Positions 10,201 to 19,166 of a stretch of DNA of 64,000 nt are shown here, in pieces. The notes under the pieces are model-generated. The model was not told where the DNA came from and searched no databases. It worked only from the letters and a program-made list of their open reading frames with translations. The DNA lies in the NCBI GenBank assembly GCA_965215995.1, contig OZ244128.1:3534001-3598000 (forward strand). Reading direction: 5' to 3'. The position numbers and the translations under genes were made by a program. Position 1 is the first letter of the stretch. Each line of letters opens with the position of its first letter. Source of the stretch: SZUA-309 sp965215995 (GTDB lineage: Bacteria > Pseudomonadota > Gammaproteobacteria > Pseudomonadales > Azotimanducaceae).

Positions 10201-11538
10201 GTGGCTGACCGTAACATCACCAAAGCGCTCAGCTACGCGGACTTCCGCTGGCTGTGGGTAGGCTCGCTCGGCTCGTCATTCGCGATGAACATGCAGATCA
10301 TCGCCAGAGGGTGGCTCGTCTACACACTCACTTCCTCCGCCCTCGACCTGGCCTGGGTAACCCTTTCTTTCATGTTGCCTACCGTCGCTTTTTCCCTGCT
10401 TGGTGGTGTGATCGCCGATCGTCTACCGAAGAAGACCATCATCACGATGGCTCAGACACTGAACTGCCTGGCCACGGTGATCATGGGCGTCATCATCATC
10501 GGCGACCGGGTCACGTTCTGGGATTTCATCTGGTTCGGCTTTTTCAACGGCGCGGTGTTGGCCCTGTCCATGCCAGCCCGGCAGGCGTTTGTACCGGAGC
10601 TGATCCCGGAACGGCTCATCTTCACGGCCATGGCGCTAAATACCACCAGCTGGAACCTCTCCCGGATCCTCGGCCCGGCCCTGGCCGGGTTCCTTATCGC
10701 CTGGGTGGCAGGCGGAGATACCAGTTCCACCTACGGCGTCGGTATCGTTTATTTCATGATCGCTGCCCTCTACGGCATCTCTGCGATCACCATGCTCATG
10801 GTGCGCAAGCGCGGTGTGAGCGAGCAGGCGAGCGAGCAGAAGAGCGCGCTCACCGACATGGCGGATGGGTTGCGCTATGTCTGGGCGAACCCCCCCGTAT
10901 TAGGGCTCATACTGCTGTCCATCGTTCCGTTCCTGTTCGGCATGCCGTTGAATACCCTGCTACCGGCGTTCAACGAAGACATCCTGGGTGGCGGTCCCGA
11001 TGACCTCGGCATCCTGATGTCTGCCATGGGCATTGGTGCCATCGGTGGGTCGCTGATGCTGGCCTGGATCGGCGAGATCCGACACAAAGCGCTTTGGCTG
11101 ATCGGCACCTGCATCGCCTGGGGCGCCTTCACCTCTGCTTTCGGCCTGGCAGTCGCCGTGCCGGTGGCTGCGGTCCTGGTGGGCTTCATCGGCTTTATCA
11201 GTGCCTGGAACATGTCACTCAACCGCGGGCTTCTGCAGATGCAGGTGGTGCACCATATGCGTGGGCGGATCATGAGCATCGACATGATGTCGCACGGGCT
11301 CATGCCACTTGGGGTAATCCCCATCTCGTTGATCGCGGAAGCCTATGACGTGGCGGTGGCGCTGGTTTGTGCAGGCATTGCCTTCGGTGTCACCGTGCTG
11401 TTGCTGGCCGCCTTTTCCCGCTCGGTGAGAAACGTGGACGAGGAGATGCCACCGATAGAAACTCCCACTGATACGGAAGACGCTCAGCGTGCGGCAGCGG
11501 AAAACGGCGCCCCCATTGCCGGTGCTGAACGAACTTAG
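10201..11538 (+). CDS. MFS transporter, DHA3 (EntS-like) exporter type
   Basis: A 445-residue inner-membrane protein with 12 helices. The start reads ITKALSYADFRWLWVGSLGS and the motif A loop is GGVIADRLPKKTI, both typical of the DHA3 drug/siderophore exporter branch; LSMPARQAFVPELIP and LNTTSWNLSRILGPALAG are also conserved there. The C-terminal tail is a charged, disordered stretch rich in Glu, Pro and Thr. The start is GTG. It stands alone between the symporter and a DUF4124 gene. A proton-driven efflux function is likely from the family; the substrate is unknown. Confidence 0.88.
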   Translation: MADRNITKALSYADFRWLWVGSLGSSFAMNMQIIARGWLVYTLTSSALDLAWVTLSFMLPTVAFSLLGGVIADRLPKKTIITMAQTLNCLATVIMGVIIIGDRVTFWDFIWFGFFNGAVLALSMPARQAFVPELIPERLIFTAMALNTTSWNLSRILGPALAGFLIAWVAGGDTSSTYGVGIVYFMIAALYGISAITMLMVRKRGVSEQASEQKSALTDMADGLRYVWANPPVLGLILLSIVPFLFGMPLNTLLPAFNEDILGGGPDDLGILMSAMGIGAIGGSLMLAWIGEIRHKALWLIGTCIAWGAFTSAFGLAVAVPVAAVLVGFIGFISAWNMSLNRGLLQMQVVHHMRGRIMSIDMMSHGLMPLGVIPISLIAEAYDVAVALVCAGIAFGVTVLLLAAFSRSVRNVDEEMPPIETPTDTEDAQRAAAENGAPIAGAERT

Positions 11539-11666
11539 GACAGGCGATGGAAGTGTGGTAGAAGGGGTGTTGGAAGCAGGAAAAAGGTGTGGCAGGGAAC
11601 GGCCTTCACCGAAACATTTGGCTGGGAGCGAGCTGGACAGGCGCTGACCGTAGCAAGCTGAGAACC

Positions 11667-12164
11667 ATGTTTGAGTCACGTGATCGCCGCCACCGTACCG
11701 CCTTCTACTTCAAGAGCACCTTGCTGGCGTTGCTGTTCGCCTCCACACCAACACTGGCTCAGACCGTCTACCGGCATGTGGACGAGAACGGCGTCGTGTC
11801 CTTCTCGGATGTGGAAACGGAGGGCGCAGAGACCATGACGCTGGAAGTCAGCGCTCCGCCAGAGAACGCCCTGGATGCGCAGCAGGCTCTGATCGAGCAG
11901 CAGCTGACCGTCGCCAGGGCCCTGGAAGAATCCCGTCTGGCCAGGGAAGAGGCGCGCATTCGACGGTTGGAAGCTCAGGTCAGGTCGCAGCCGCAGACCG
12001 TCTACTATCGCGAAGACGATAGAACACGCTACGTGGGCGGCAGATGGGCCTGGGGCTGGCCGGGTTATCCAGTCCGTCCCGGCAGACCAGCACATCCCAT
12101 TGCGCCTCCACCGCAGGCCCCGGAGACACGACCAATTCCTCTGCCGCCACTGAATGGTGGTTGA
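11667..12164 (+). CDS. DUF4124 domain-containing envelope protein
   Basis: A 165-residue exported protein. From ATG 11667 there is a basic n-region, a hydrophobic core (STLLALLFAS) and a cleavage site near TLAQT. A DUF4124 motif follows at once (VYRHVDENGVVSFSDV), then an Ala/Glu/Arg-rich helix likely to form a coiled coil (about 70-110), and a Pro-rich C terminus. The frame is open from 11589 but the extra 26 codons lack a signal-like character. DUF4124 proteins are common in the gammaproteobacterial periplasm with no established role. It ends 20 bases before the phosphoesterase gene. Confidence 0.75.
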   Translation: MFESRDRRHRTAFYFKSTLLALLFASTPTLAQTVYRHVDENGVVSFSDVETEGAETMTLEVSAPPENALDAQQALIEQQLTVARALEESRLAREEARIRRLEAQVRSQPQTVYYREDDRTRYVGGRWAWGWPGYPVRPGRPAHPIAPPPQAPETRPIPLPPLNGG

Positions 12165-12184
12165 GCGCAGATGCTGAGACACCA

Positions 12185-12781
12185 GTGGCCCTGAACATAG
12201 GGCTCATTTCCGATACCCACATTCCGGAAGCGCGCGAAACGCTCTGGCCGCAGATCTACGATGCATTCGCAGACGTGGACCTCATCTTCCATGCCGGTGA
12301 CATTCATGAGCTCTACGTGCTGGACGAGCTGGAGAAGCTGGCGCCGGTCTATGCCGCACGGGGCAACGGTGAAGATGGCAGTGGCGGCCGGCCGGTGCAG
12401 CCGGAAGATCCGCGGGTGAAGTATGCCTGGTTGCTCGAGCTGGAAGGTCTCTGTGTGGGCTTGACGCACTACGTGCCGGTTCCCGAGCGGCCACCGAACT
12501 TCACGCTGGATCGCTGGATAGAGCGCTTCTTCCCGGAACGCCGGCCGGACGTGATCGTCTCCGGAGACACCCACAGGGAGTGCATCGAGGAGGTGCAGGG
12601 TGTTTTCTGTGTCAACCCCGGATCGCCAACTTATCCACATAATTACGACACCCAGTATGGGACCATTGGCTATCTGACGCTGGATGATGGCGAAGCACAC
12701 GCCAGCGTGCACCTGATCACAGAGGAGGGCACGGTGCCCTTCGATTGGGAGGCGACACCCCCATGGAAGCTGCGCAGATAG
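12185..12781 (+). CDS. YfcE/MJ0936-like metallophosphoesterase
   Basis: A 198-residue calcineurin-like phosphoesterase. The metal-binding motifs are in order: GLISDTHIPE (DxH), FHAGDIHE (GDxH), ARGNGEDG (GNxx), LTHYVP (the GH-type block is altered to T-H-Y) and SGDTHRE followed by NPGSPTYP. Such proteins hydrolyse phosphodiesters or phosphomonoesters with Mn or Ni. The frame is open from 12044, but family length and motif distance fit the GTG at 12185. Its last six codons overlap the start of the DUF3187 gene, indicating coupled translation. Confidence 0.82.
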   Translation: MALNIGLISDTHIPEARETLWPQIYDAFADVDLIFHAGDIHELYVLDELEKLAPVYAARGNGEDGSGGRPVQPEDPRVKYAWLLELEGLCVGLTHYVPVPERPPNFTLDRWIERFFPERRPDVIVSGDTHRECIEEVQGVFCVNPGSPTYPHNYDTQYGTIGYLTLDDGEAHASVHLITEEGTVPFDWEATPPWKLRR

Positions 12782-13794
12782 ATCGACTGCCCTTGCCTGC
12801 ACTGGCTGGTGCCTTCCTGTTGTTCCTGATTTTCCTCTTCGTTCCAAGCATCGCAACAGCGGCCGATGATTTTCTCCAGGTGCGCACCTATAACCCCTTC
12901 ACGCAGATCTACGGCCGACCCGAGTTTTTTGCCGGTCGGGTGGGCGATCCCGGCGTCGGATGGCTTCGTGGTGCCTTGAACGTGGTCAGCTTAACGGAGA
13001 TCGAGCAGGCCGATGGGGCCAGTCTGGAGCTGGACGGAGAGTCCTATCACCTGGACTTGAGCTACCAGAAGGTGCTGGCGCCGAGGCTGGAAATCGGCGC
13101 TAGCCTGCCCGTGCTGCACTATACGGGCGGCTGGATGGATGAGCCGCTCACCGACTGGCACAGTCTGCTCGGCGTGCCGAACGGTAAGCGGGATGAGCAG
13201 CCGCGGGACGCCCTGTTGCTCTACTTCGATGATGGTGCGGGGGTGAGCTATCGTCTGGAGGATACGGAAACCGGCATCGGCGACATGCAGTTCTGGACGC
13301 GTTACCAGTTGTCCGGCCATGTGGCCGGCCGTCAGGCTGCAGTGCACGGCGGGATCAAACTGCCGACGGGTGACCCGGATCGATTGACCGGCAGCGGCGC
13401 TGTCGACGTCTCGCTTGGCCTCGGACTGTCTGATCCGGTGACCCTGCAGATGATCAGAACCAGCTTGTCTGCCAACGTCGGCGTAGTGCTGCTGGGTGAG
13501 GGTGAGGTACTGCCTGAGATTCAACGGAGTTCGGTGGCCTTTGCCGGGCTGCAGGCGTCATTGCGGCTCAGCCGTAAGCTGTCGCTGATCGGCGGTGTCC
13601 AGGCCACCAGCTCCTACTACGACACCGATATCGGCGGCATAGGAGACGAAACCGTTCAGCTTCTGTTCGGCGGTGACTACCGCTTCGACAGCGGCTGGCA
13701 GGTCCGGTTGGGCATCGTCGAAGACGGATTTTCCCGGGTCATGCCCGACTTCGCCCTGCACATGGATATCTCCCGACGACTGCAGTCCAACTGA
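12763..13794 (+). CDS. DUF3187 family outer-membrane beta-barrel-like protein
   Basis: A 343-residue exported protein. A strong signal peptide (LAGAFLLFLIFLFVPSIATAAD) is followed by alternating hydrophobic and polar strands with aromatic girdle residues, as in an outer-membrane barrel. The opening VRTYNPFTQIYGRP and the later GGIKLPTGDPDRLTGSGAVD are DUF3187 marks. The C terminus ends in LHMDISRRLQSN rather than a terminal aromatic. The ATG at 12763 has GGGAGG about ten bases upstream and overlaps the phosphoesterase gene. Function is not established; related proteins are thought to sit in the outer membrane. Confidence 0.78.
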   Translation: MEAAQIDRLPLPALAGAFLLFLIFLFVPSIATAADDFLQVRTYNPFTQIYGRPEFFAGRVGDPGVGWLRGALNVVSLTEIEQADGASLELDGESYHLDLSYQKVLAPRLEIGASLPVLHYTGGWMDEPLTDWHSLLGVPNGKRDEQPRDALLLYFDDGAGVSYRLEDTETGIGDMQFWTRYQLSGHVAGRQAAVHGGIKLPTGDPDRLTGSGAVDVSLGLGLSDPVTLQMIRTSLSANVGVVLLGEGEVLPEIQRSSVAFAGLQASLRLSRKLSLIGGVQATSSYYDTDIGGIGDETVQLLFGGDYRFDSGWQVRLGIVEDGFSRVMPDFALHMDISRRLQSN

Positions 13795-13855
13795 TCTTCC
13801 CTGAGTACAAGCACCTGTTATGCTGACGGGTGACAGATACGGTTCGGAGGGGGAG

Positions 13856-14398
13856 ATGAAGCTCATTGCACAGATCGTCGGCATCTTTGTGATGCTGCTC
13901 CTGCTGACACTCGTAACGCTCAGGCTCAAGCATCAGGACGACGATGGGCCATCCGTGCTGTTTCCCGGCGGCAAACTGGTTTCCGGCACGTTACACGAAG
14001 GACCCGATCCCGACTGGTCCTTCACCGACGACGTCGCCACCATTGAGCTCGAGACCAGCGATCCACTCAGCTCTCGGCGGATCTTCGTGATGGAGAGCGA
14101 CGGCAAAGTATACGTGCCGTCGGGTTACATGCGTTCGTTTCTAGGCCGTCTCTGGAAAGACTGGGCCTTTGACGTGGAGGAAGGGAGCAAGCTGGCGGTG
14201 GCGCGGATTGATGGTGTTCGCTATGAACGGGAGCTTGTGCGGGTGATGGACCCTGGGATCATCGAGGGCGTCGCACGGAAGCTGGCCATGAAGTATGCGG
14301 GCGGGGAAACGCCGGAAACGGTGCAGCAGATCACGCAGAGCGTGGCCGATGGTGATACCTGGATATTCGAAATGGCACCGAGGAGCAGCGACTCATGA
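13856..14398 (+). CDS. hypothetical protein with N-terminal membrane anchor
   Basis: I do not recognise this 180-residue protein. It starts with one hydrophobic helix (LIAQIVGIFVMLLLLTLVTL) and continues as a soluble, probably periplasmic domain with a beta-rich start (GGKLVSGTLHEGPDPDWSF) that reads like a small ligand-binding or nitroreductase-type barrel (SSRRIFVMESDGKVYVPSG). GGAGG five bases before ATG 13856 decides the start over the in-frame ATG at 13820. It overlaps by four bases a small membrane protein gene and precedes a CPBP protease. Confidence 0.7.
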   Translation: MKLIAQIVGIFVMLLLLTLVTLRLKHQDDDGPSVLFPGGKLVSGTLHEGPDPDWSFTDDVATIELETSDPLSSRRIFVMESDGKVYVPSGYMRSFLGRLWKDWAFDVEEGSKLAVARIDGVRYERELVRVMDPGIIEGVARKLAMKYAGGETPETVQQITQSVADGDTWIFEMAPRSSDS

Positions 14399-14529
14399 GC
14401 AATCAGACCTATCTGAAGTTGTGTGCCGGCCTCGCCGCTGTCTGGGTGCTTGGCCTGCTGTTCGTGCCGCCCTTCGCACAGCTGGTTGAAAGTCTCATCC
14501 TGCTGTTCCTGTCCAGCACGGCACGCTGA
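14395..14529 (+). CDS. small single-span membrane protein, 44 aa
   Basis: An ATGA overlap with the preceding gene opens a 45-codon frame with two short hydrophobic stretches (LCAGLAAVWVLGLLFVPPF and LILLFLSS). The overlapping start, the hydrophobic composition and the lack of another gene in the gap support it. No function can be assigned; it may be a partner of the membrane-anchored protein upstream. Confidence 0.5.
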   Translation: MSNQTYLKLCAGLAAVWVLGLLFVPPFAQLVESLILLFLSSTAR

Positions 14530-14547
14530 GCACAACTTAAAAGCGGG

Positions 14548-15366
14548 ATGTCACCGGCTTCATTGCTACCCTTTCTGGTCATCAGCTTCGGACTGACCTG
14601 GGGGCTTGCGACCATCATGGTCCTGTTCCCGGAGCAGGTCGCTGCGGTGTTCGGTCCTCTGAGGTTGACCAATCCGCTGTTTCTGCTGGCCGTGTACGCG
14701 CCTGCCATTGCCGCGCTGTTGCTGGTGTTCAAGCAGGCGGGTACTGCAGGTTTGAAACGTTTCCTTGGCCGACTACTAATCTGGCGGGTGCACGTCGGTT
14801 GGTATCTGCTGGTGCTCGTTGGGCCGCCGCTGCTCATGACGTTAGCCGCCTGGCCGGGGGGTGGGCTGGCCGAGTGGTCCATGCCGTATCCAACGTTGCT
14901 GGCCGTGCTGGCGGCGCTGGCCAGCACGCTTCTGATCGGGCCGGTGGAGGAGCTTGGCTGGCGGGGGTTGATGCTGCCGCTCCTGCAGCAGCGATACACG
15001 CCGTTTTCGGCAGGCCTCATCGTCGGTGGGGTCTGGTCGCTCTGGCACGTGCCGGCGTTTCTCCTCAGCGGCACCCCGCAGAGCGGATTCGACTTCGTGC
15101 CATTCGTGGTTGGCACCATGTCCGTTGCCATGATCATGACCATCATGTTCAACGCCACCGCGGGTAGCCTGCTGCTTCCGGTGCTCATGCATTTTCAGCT
15201 GAACAACCCGCTGACTCCGGACGCCCAACCCTGGGACGCGGTTGCTTTTCTGTTGCTGGCAGCATTGCTGCTCTGGCACTTCCGGGCCACCGCCTTCGGG
15301 CTGACCGGCGTTACCGTGGTCGTGCCGGTCGAGTCCGCTTTTCCGGAACGCGCAAGCAAGCGCTGA
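14548..15366 (+). CDS. CPBP-family intramembrane glutamic protease
   Basis: A 272-residue polytopic protein with about eight hydrophobic helices. The Abi/CPBP signature is present: EELGWRG (EExxxR, about residues 134-139), VWSLWHVPAFLL with the FxxxH-like His, and HFQLNN in a later helix. Members are Rce1-like intramembrane proteases or act in bacteriocin immunity and membrane-protein processing. It starts 18 bases after the small membrane gene and so may be the last gene of a four- to five-gene unit. It converges on the DUF938 gene with almost no spacer. Confidence 0.88.
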   Translation: MSPASLLPFLVISFGLTWGLATIMVLFPEQVAAVFGPLRLTNPLFLLAVYAPAIAALLLVFKQAGTAGLKRFLGRLLIWRVHVGWYLLVLVGPPLLMTLAAWPGGGLAEWSMPYPTLLAVLAALASTLLIGPVEELGWRGLMLPLLQQRYTPFSAGLIVGGVWSLWHVPAFLLSGTPQSGFDFVPFVVGTMSVAMIMTIMFNATAGSLLLPVLMHFQLNNPLTPDAQPWDAVAFLLLAALLLWHFRATAFGLTGVTVVVPVESAFPERASKR

Positions 15367-15367
15367 T

Positions 15368-15967
15368 TCAGCTCCGGCGGAAGGACAGCGAGAAATTGTT
15401 GGCCGGCATGTCACGGACCACAGGCTCGCTGAATCCGTTCGCTGCTGCCTGTGCGGTGACGGCCTCCAGATCCCGCAATCCCCAGTGCGGATTGCGGGAC
15501 TTGAGTGAGACATCGAAAGCCGCGTTGCTTTCGGTCGTGAACGCGCCATCCACCTTGAATGGACCGTAGATGTGCAGCAATCCGCCGGAGGGAATGAGGT
15601 TGCCGGCTTTCTTCATCAGCGCCGGCAGCACCTCGGGTTCCGAGATGTGCAGCAGATTCGCAGTGATGATGGCGTCGACCTCGAGCGCTGGCCAATCCTC
15701 GAGCAGGTCCAGGTTCAGCGGCTGTGCCACGTTGCCGAGGGCGTCCGACGCTATCCTGGCAGCGATAGATGCACGTGCTTCCGGGTCCGGGTCGGACGGC
15801 AGCCAGTTGAGGTGGGGAAGTGCCGTAGCGAAGTAGGTTACGTGCTGGCCCGTGCCGCTCGCGATCTCGAGCACGGTACCTCGATCCGGCAACTCCGGGA
15901 TCAGCACGTCGAGAATGAACTGTCTGTTTCTCTCGGCCGGTGCCGAGTATCTGATGTCTGACTGCAA
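15368..15967 (-). CDS. DUF938 class I SAM-dependent methyltransferase
   Basis: A 199-residue cytoplasmic protein. Opening IRYSAPAERNRQFILDVL and motif I VLEIASGTGQH are characteristic of DUF938, a methyltransferase-like family; LPSDPDPEARASI is the acidic motif II and ITANLLHISEP the post-II region. Substrate unknown. It is a single gene convergent with the CPBP protease and divergent from the OmpA-family gene. Confidence 0.85.
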   Translation of the reverse strand: MQSDIRYSAPAERNRQFILDVLIPELPDRGTVLEIASGTGQHVTYFATALPHLNWLPSDPDPEARASIAARIASDALGNVAQPLNLDLLEDWPALEVDAIITANLLHISEPEVLPALMKKAGNLIPSGGLLHIYGPFKVDGAFTTESNAAFDVSLKSRNPHWGLRDLEAVTAQAAANGFSEPVVRDMPANNFSLSFRRS

Positions 15968-16095
15968 GGGCTTCTCGCAAGGCTATCCGGTAGCGCCATC
16001 ATAGCTATCTGACAGCCATGGCAAAGACCGATGGCAAAGACCACAGCCGCCAGGCATCCTCGGCGCTCCACTCTTAATGTCCTATGGAGGTATTC

Positions 16096-17037
16096 GTGCC
16101 AGGGATTCCAGCCTCGCTCAAGTGCGGCTTGCCTGCAGTCGTGATGGTGGTGCTCTTCGCCGGTTTTTCGCCCAATACGGCTCAGACGAGAGAGGCGCAC
16201 ACGGATCATCCTTTGGTCAGTCCGTACGAAGGTTCGACGATCCGTCGCAAGAAAGTACTGGAGTTTGATGAGTACCATGCCTTCACCGGCATGGATGAAT
16301 CCGGCAAGGAGCCGACGACCATTGATCTCGAGGGTCGAATCACCAAGATCAATTACGTGAATCCGAAAGATCGTTCGCGGCTGGAAATGATCCGGAATTA
16401 CGAAGCAGCCGTTCTCAGCGCCGGTGCCGAGATCCTCTACCAGTGCAACCAGGATGAGCGCGAATGCGTGGAGCGATACGCCGGCCCGACTTTCCAGAAG
16501 ACGTCTGACATCCATGCCATGGCAAACCTGGCGGGTCGATATCTGTTGGCTCGGGTCAACCAGGGAGAGGAAGTGGCTTACGTGGCCATTGCGGTGGGTC
16601 AGTCATCCACCGACATTCACGTGATCGAGGTGAAAGCCATGCAGACCGGCATGGTTCACCTGGATGCGGACGCGCTGGGCAAAGGGCTGGATCGACAGGG
16701 CTACGTGGTGGTTGAAGGCATTTACTTCGACACGGACAAAGCCACGCTGAAGCCGGAATCGACCGCAGCGCTGACCGAGGTGGCGGGACTGCTGGGTGCC
16801 CGACCGGATCTCCGCGTGTTCGTGGTCGGTCACACGGACCTGCAAGGGAGTTTCGCCCACAATCAGGCGTTGTCAGAGGCGCGAGCGCAAGCGGTGCTGG
16901 AAGCGCTGGTCGCCGACTTCGGGATTGCCAGGGAGCGACTGGATAGCCACGGCGTCGGACCGTTAGCGCCTAAAGCCACCAATGCGAATGAAGCGGGTAG
17001 AAGCCTGAACCGGCGGGTTGTTCTGGTCAGCCGCTGA
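16096..17037 (+). CDS. DUF4892-OmpA family outer-membrane protein
   Basis: A 313-residue exported protein. The signal peptide (CGLPAVVMVVLFAGFS) is followed by a DUF4892-type domain (about 30-185, from SPYEGSTIRRKKVLEFDEY) and a C-terminal OmpA peptidoglycan-binding domain (about 200-313; IYFDTDKATLKPES, VVGHTDLQGSFAHN, LSEARAQAV and NRRVVLV). The domain anchors the protein to diaminopimelate in the cell wall. GGAGG at 16086-16090 is five bases before GTG 16096; the upstream ATG 16084 contains part of that site and is a less likely start. A terminator hairpin follows. Confidence 0.85.
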   Translation: MPGIPASLKCGLPAVVMVVLFAGFSPNTAQTREAHTDHPLVSPYEGSTIRRKKVLEFDEYHAFTGMDESGKEPTTIDLEGRITKINYVNPKDRSRLEMIRNYEAAVLSAGAEILYQCNQDERECVERYAGPTFQKTSDIHAMANLAGRYLLARVNQGEEVAYVAIAVGQSSTDIHVIEVKAMQTGMVHLDADALGKGLDRQGYVVVEGIYFDTDKATLKPESTAALTEVAGLLGARPDLRVFVVGHTDLQGSFAHNQALSEARAQAVLEALVADFGIARERLDSHGVGPLAPKATNANEAGRSLNRRVVLVSR

Positions 17038-17055
17038 AGGCTGAAAAACGCGTCC

Positions 17056-17081
17056 CCGGAAGCCGGTGGTCCGGCTTCCGG
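17056..17081. terminator. bidirectional terminator hairpin
   Basis: Perfect 11-base arms CCGGAAGCCGG and CCGGCTTCCGG with a TGGT loop lie between the convergent OmpA and SDR stops. On the minus strand the stem is followed after seven bases by TTTTT, so termination of the SDR transcript is best supported. Confidence 0.75.
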
Positions 17082-17095
17082 AGATCGATGGCGTA

Positions 17096-17968
17096 TCAGC
17101 CCCGCAGCGGGTTGATGGCTGGCCAGTTGTCCTTGGAAGCCAGGATCTGCTCGCCGATCTCTTCCACATCCCACGGACCTTCGGACACATCCCGAGAAGC
17201 GATAGGGGTGAGCTGCCAGGACAGGAGCTGAACGTTGTTGCCGGCGACCAGCCACTGACGGCCGGAAATGTCCTTGGCTTCGTCCGTGCAGAGCCAGACG
17301 ATCGCGGGAGATACGCATTCCGGCGGGAACTGGTCCTGAACGCCTTCCGGCAGGATATCTTCCGTCATCCGCGACATGGCGGTCGGAGCCAGGGTATTCA
17401 CCGTCACGCCGTACTTGGCACCTTCCAGCCACAGGCAGCGGGCAAATCCGGCAATGCCGGCCTTGGCCGCACCGTAGTTGGTCTGGCCGAAGTTGCCGAG
17501 CAGACCGGAGGTCGAGCTGGTGACGATGATCCGGCCGCCGCCTTCACGTCCGATCATGTGATCAAACGCTGCCTTGGTGGTCAGATAGGTGCCACGCAGG
17601 TGAACGTCCAGCACGATGTCCCACATGTCGTCTTCCATGTTCTTGAAAGACTTGTCGCGCAGAATCCCGGCGTTGGCGATCAGGATATCCAGCTTGCCGA
17701 AAGCATCGACGGCTGCCTGGACCATGCCCTGGGCATCGTCCTTGTCGGTGACCGAGCCGTAGTGGGCGATCGCGGTGCCGCCGGCAGCCTTGATCTCTTC
17801 GGCCACCCCATCTGCCATGGAGGAACCGGCGCCGGTGCCGTCTCGAGCGCCGCCCAGGTCGTTGACCACAACGGAAGCCCCTTCCTTCGCCAGCAGCATT
17901 GCGTGTGCGCGGCCGAGGCCGCCACCAGCGCCGGTGACCAGCGCAACTTTTCCATCCAGCATTCCCAT
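17096..17968 (-). CDS. SDR-family oxidoreductase (multifunctional enzyme type 2-like)
   Basis: A 290-residue classical short-chain dehydrogenase. TGAGGGLGRAHA is the dinucleotide-binding loop, IANAGI the NNAG-like motif, and SSTSGLLGNFGQTNYGAAKAG supplies Ser, Tyr and Lys of the active site. The opening and the NDLGGARDG segment match the 3-hydroxyacyl-CoA dehydrogenase part of peroxisomal-type multifunctional enzymes, so oxidation of a 3-hydroxyacyl-CoA or steroid-like alcohol is plausible. A clear AAAGGAG precedes the ATG. It is monocistronic, with a terminator after it. Confidence 0.88.
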   Translation of the reverse strand: MGMLDGKVALVTGAGGGLGRAHAMLLAKEGASVVVNDLGGARDGTGAGSSMADGVAEEIKAAGGTAIAHYGSVTDKDDAQGMVQAAVDAFGKLDILIANAGILRDKSFKNMEDDMWDIVLDVHLRGTYLTTKAAFDHMIGREGGGRIIVTSSTSGLLGNFGQTNYGAAKAGIAGFARCLWLEGAKYGVTVNTLAPTAMSRMTEDILPEGVQDQFPPECVSPAIVWLCTDEAKDISGRQWLVAGNNVQLLSWQLTPIASRDVSEGPWDVEEIGEQILASKDNWPAINPLRG

Positions 17969-18045
17969 GCTTAACTCCTTTCGAGTGCTTTTATTCGAGA
18001 ACGGTGCAGTCTACGGTGAGACCCGACAAAAACAAGGCCACAGCG

Positions 18046-18270
18046 ATGTCAGGCCCCCGTCCGGAAGGCGCGTATGCGCGGACCGATCTGGCGGCTACGC
18101 TGCACGTGCTGCAACGAGACCTGGACCGTTTGCTGGTCTTCCTCGACGCGTATGAACGCTCGGACCACCCTGCCCGGATCGAGGCTCTGCGTTGGCTGCA
18201 GCCGGCGTTGGAGCGCCACCAGCGGACGCTGAAGCGGCAGCGAAAGAAGGCACGGAAGCGGCGGCGATAG
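18046..18270 (+). CDS. small basic hypothetical protein, 74 aa
   Basis: I do not recognise it. The sequence is helical with Leu/Arg/His-rich heptads (LHVLQRDLDRLLVFLDAY) and ends in a very basic tail (LKRQRKKARKRRR), which suggests binding to nucleic acid or ribosome but proves nothing. An in-frame GTG at 18004 would add 14 residues; ATG 18046 has only AAGG upstream. It converges exactly on the ATP-grasp gene. The composition is coding-like, but the GC-rich context leaves doubt. Confidence 0.45.
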   Translation: MSGPRPEGAYARTDLAATLHVLQRDLDRLLVFLDAYERSDHPARIEALRWLQPALERHQRTLKRQRKKARKRRR

Positions 18271-19149
18271 TCAGCGGTCGGCCGACCAGCGGAGAATGGC
18301 CGTCACCACGGTACTCGAGCAGTCAGCCGTGCCCAACTCTGCCAGTGTGCCCAGGCCGCCCGGATTGGCCACATTGACTTCCATGAGATGCTCGCCCACC
18401 AGATCGATGGCAGCGAAGCCCGCGCCGAGATTCGCAAGCTCCTGGCTGAGAGATTCCACCCGTGCTCTCTGCCGCTGGGTAAGCTCACCGGGAACCGCTT
18501 GCCCGCCGCTGGCCAGGTTGCTCGTTGTCCCGGCGCCTGGCAGTCGCGTGTAGGTTGCGATGAGTTCGCCGCCTGCCACCAGTGTCCGCTGCTCTCCCTC
18601 CTGCACCTCGGGCAGATAGCGTTGAGCCATGAGATAACCGTCGCCGGATTGGCTCAGGTGGGCCCGCACCTCACTGAGACTGATCGCGCCACCACGCACG
18701 ATACGCACATCGCGGCCATAGCTTCCGGCAGGTGGTTTGAGCACCCAGTCGCCGCCGGATGTCACTATTTCGTGGAGACGTTGCGCACGTGCGCTGGTGT
18801 GGGTTTCCGGCATCAGGGCGTGCCAACGGTGTTTCCCGTGCAGCCAGACCAGGGCGCCCGGGCTGACCACGAACTGGCGTTCCGGCAGGCTCGAGAGCAT
18901 CTGCATGCGGTCGAACCAGGTGACCAGACGACCGAACCCGAGTGGCCAGATCAGATCAAAGCTATGCAGCGGCTGGGCATCCTGCTCTGCTGACGAAGCG
19001 AGGTGGAGAGCACCGGCCGTGATCTCGATATCGTCGTGGTCGGCGACGCGAACCTGCCAGCCAGCCGCTCGAAACGCGGCCGGTAATCGCTCGTGGTTGT
19101 CGTTCCGGGCTTTGCTGGCATCGCCCAGCAGCAGGAGCAATTCCGGCAT
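18271..19149 (-). CDS. GshB-like ATP-grasp protein
   Basis: A 292-residue protein with the C-terminal half of glutathione synthetase (GshB) type: DWVLKPPAGSYGRDVRIVRGG is the phosphate-binding loop region of ATP-grasp enzymes, QRYLPEVQEGEQRTLVAGGE binds ATP and metal, and FAAIDLVGEHLMEVNVANPGG holds the Mg-binding Glu and Asn. The N-terminal pre-ATP-grasp part is LLLLLGDASKARNDNHERLP. It is more distant than true GshB, so it may ligate another peptide or amino acid. The frame runs to 19266, but ATG 19149 gives the family N terminus; the extra part overlaps nadA, which faces away 17 bases on. Confidence 0.78.
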   Translation of the reverse strand: MPELLLLLGDASKARNDNHERLPAAFRAAGWQVRVADHDDIEITAGALHLASSAEQDAQPLHSFDLIWPLGFGRLVTWFDRMQMLSSLPERQFVVSPGALVWLHGKHRWHALMPETHTSARAQRLHEIVTSGGDWVLKPPAGSYGRDVRIVRGGAISLSEVRAHLSQSGDGYLMAQRYLPEVQEGEQRTLVAGGELIATYTRLPGAGTTSNLASGGQAVPGELTQRQRARVESLSQELANLGAGFAAIDLVGEHLMEVNVANPGGLGTLAELGTADCSSTVVTAILRWSADR

Positions 19150-19166
19150 GCGTGGTAAAATGACGA

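Noticed and set aside
17066..17974. Plus-strand frame of 302 codons
   Set aside because: Antisense to the SDR gene, which has the full active site and a strong ribosome site.
19156..19161. TAAAAT as -10 box for nadA
   Set aside because: No -35 at 16-18 bases upstream, and it would give an almost leaderless transcript. Not supported.
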